Source: Sphingobacterium griseoflavum
GTDB taxonomy: Bacteria; Bacteroidota; Bacteroidia; Sphingobacteriales; Sphingobacteriaceae
NCBI RefSeq assembly: GCF_014653155.1
Contig: NZ_BNAF01000017.1
Location: forward strand, 1-64,000
Reading direction: 5' to 3'
Length of the DNA: 64,000 bases
The notes under the pieces: generated by a model
The model's input: only the letters and a program-made list of their open reading frames with translations
Databases searched by the model: none
Told to the model about the DNA's origin: nothing
Part shown: in pieces, positions 62,640-64,000 of the stretch
How the letters are laid out: every line of letters begins with the position of its first letter
Numbering within the stretch: the stretch's first letter is position 1
Translations under genes and position numbers: made by a program

Positions 62640-64000
62640 ATGGAAAAATTTGCATCGGTAGACTACGTCATCTTCGTAATCTACTTCTTTATCGTAGCCG
62701 GATACGGTTACTGGATTTACCGCAAAAAAACGAGCGCGCAAAGTAGCAGTAAAGACTATTTTCTCGCCGAGGGGTCATTGACATGGTGGGCTATAGGTGC
62801 CTCTTTGATTGCCTCCAATATCTCGGCCGAACAATTTATTGGGATGAGTGGAAATGGCTTCGAAGTCGGTATCGCTGTTGCCGCGTATGAGCTGATTGCG
62901 GCGATAGCCCTAATCATCGTCGCGGTGTGGTTTATTCCGGTTTACCTAAAGAATAAGATTTTCACGATGCCACAGTTTCTGAATAACCGCTATAATGAAA
63001 CCACAAGTCTTATTATGGCGGTGTTTTGGCTGTTTCTGTATGTTTTTGTCAACCTAACATCCATCCTTTACCTCGGCGCTATTGCCATATCGAGCATGGC
63101 TGGCGGTGGCGATAGTTTCCATGTGATCATGGTCGCATTGGCTGTGTTTGCGGTTATCATAACCTTAGGGGGAATGCGCGTTATCGGTTTTACGGATGTT
63201 ATCCAAGTGGTGGTGCTCATTATCGGTGGGGTAGCAACCACTTACGTAGCGCTTACGCTTGTAAGCGAGCATTTCGGATTAGGGAAAGATGTGTTGGCCG
63301 GTTTCAATAAGCTGATGGAAGATTCGCCAAATCACTTCAAAATGATTGTCGATAAGCCGGGGCCAGGTGCTTCGCAGGAGGACATTAACAAATACTTGAT
63401 GCTACCGGGCGTCGGGATGTACTTGGCCGGTATTTGGATCGTCAATCTCAACTACTGGGGCTGTAACCAGTATATCACACAACGGGCGCTAGGTGCCGAT
63501 CTGAAGACGGCTCGCACCGGAATTCTCTTTGCGGGCTTACTGAAGCTCTTGATGCCGATCATTGTGATGTTGCCCGGTATAGCTGCGTATGTGTTGTACA
63601 AGAATGGCGCGCTACAGCAGGAAATGGCCCCCGGAGGAGTTTTTCATGCAGACAACGCATACTCCGCAATTTTGGGATACTTACCCAACGGCATGAAAGG
63701 TCTCGCGTTAGCTGCTTTGACAGCAGCCATCGTAGCAGGGCTGGCAGGTAAGGCAAATAGCATTGCCACGATCTTTACCTTGGATATCTACAAGAAGTAT
63801 ATCCGTAAAGAGGCCAGTGAGGCTAAAATGGTATGGGTCGGCAAGATCACGATCGTGGTATCTATTTTGGTGTCTGTGTTGTTTACTTGGAACGATACGT
63901 TGGGCATTGGTGGAGCTGGTGGTTTTACCTTTATTCAAAAATATACCGGTTTCATCAGTCCCGGGGTGTTCGCCATGTTCCTTCTAGGCATGTTTTGGAA
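62640..64000 (+). CDS. Sodium:solute symporter, probable L-arabinose transporter (cut by window end)
   Basis: At least 453 codons, open to the right edge. It starts at the ATG at 62640 (MEKFASVDYVIFVIYFFIVAGYG). Hydrophobic membrane segments run throughout. SSS-family blocks: YFLAEGSLTWWAIGASLIASNISAEQFIGMSG and GGMRVIGFTDVIQVVVLIIGG, NYWGCNQYITQRALGA and LALAALTAAIVAGLAGKANSIATIFTLDIY. The family moves sugars with sodium across the inner membrane. Position after araBDA makes L-arabinose the likely substrate. The C-terminus is missing only because the window ends. Confidence 0.9.
   Translation, partial: MEKFASVDYVIFVIYFFIVAGYGYWIYRKKTSAQSSSKDYFLAEGSLTWWAIGASLIASNISAEQFIGMSGNGFEVGIAVAAYELIAAIALIIVAVWFIPVYLKNKIFTMPQFLNNRYNETTSLIMAVFWLFLYVFVNLTSILYLGAIAISSMAGGGDSFHVIMVALAVFAVIITLGGMRVIGFTDVIQVVVLIIGGVATTYVALTLVSEHFGLGKDVLAGFNKLMEDSPNHFKMIVDKPGPGASQEDINKYLMLPGVGMYLAGIWIVNLNYWGCNQYITQRALGADLKTARTGILFAGLLKLLMPIIVMLPGIAAYVLYKNGALQQEMAPGGVFHADNAYSAILGYLPNGMKGLALAALTAAIVAGLAGKANSIATIFTLDIYKKYIRKEASEAKMVWVGKITIVVSILVSVLFTWNDTLGIGGAGGFTFIQKYTGFISPGVFAMFLLGMFW

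Overview
The window looks like a chromosomal segment of a Bacteroidota bacterium, most likely family Sphingobacteriaceae (a Sphingobacterium, Parapedobacter or Olivibacter type). This rests on four SusC/SusD pairs, a Bacteroidetes-type ECF sigma/FecR pair, a Nudix-type AraR, several TAnnTTTG-like -7 promoter boxes and few Shine-Dalgarno sequences. The genus is a guess. No prophage, insertion sequence, CRISPR array or tRNA was seen.

Region A (1-13258): the 3' tail of a 5S rRNA gene with its terminator, then a minus-strand block. Read in its own direction the block runs: an STN-bearing SusC, SusD, a DUF4843 lipoprotein, a PKD-like lipoprotein, three tandem TlpA-like thiol:disulfide oxidoreductases, a terminator, then an ECF sigma factor and its FecR anti-sigma factor. 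The STN domain, FecR and sigma factor together suggest cell-surface signalling coupled to uptake. The substrate is unknown.

Region B (13259-20784): housekeeping genes. dnaG, a YraN-family gene and a glutaminyl cyclase run together, followed by ruvX-ybeY, ndk and an exported dienelactone hydrolase. Between them lies the oddest gene of the window, an exported protein that joins a DUF1684 domain to a complete peptide deformylase domain.

Region C (20785-52250): a polysaccharide utilisation locus for the pectin rhamnogalacturonan I (RG-I). Operon C1 encodes GH28, PL11 rhamnogalacturonan lyase, CE12-type acetylesterase, GH105, L-rhamnose mutarotase and GH106 rhamnosidase. C2 is a SusC/SusD pair followed by a GntR/LacI-type regulator. 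C3 encodes a putative Tat-exported beta-propeller hydrolase, GH28, a very large DUF4450 protein, an unassigned (alpha/alpha)6 enzyme and a second GH105. C4 is a SusC/SusD pair with a third GH105. Together these would import RG-I oligosaccharides and cut them to galacturonate, rhamnose and side-chain sugars.

Region D (52250-64000): a fourth SusC/SusD pair behind a long structured leader, then araR (minus strand) divergent from araB-araD-araA and a sodium:solute symporter cut by the window end. This is an L-arabinose catabolic operon, fitting arabinan side chains of RG-I. The window therefore combines RG-I depolymerisation with arabinose use. Side-chain enzymes and rhamnose/galacturonate catabolism, other than the mutarotase, are not in view.
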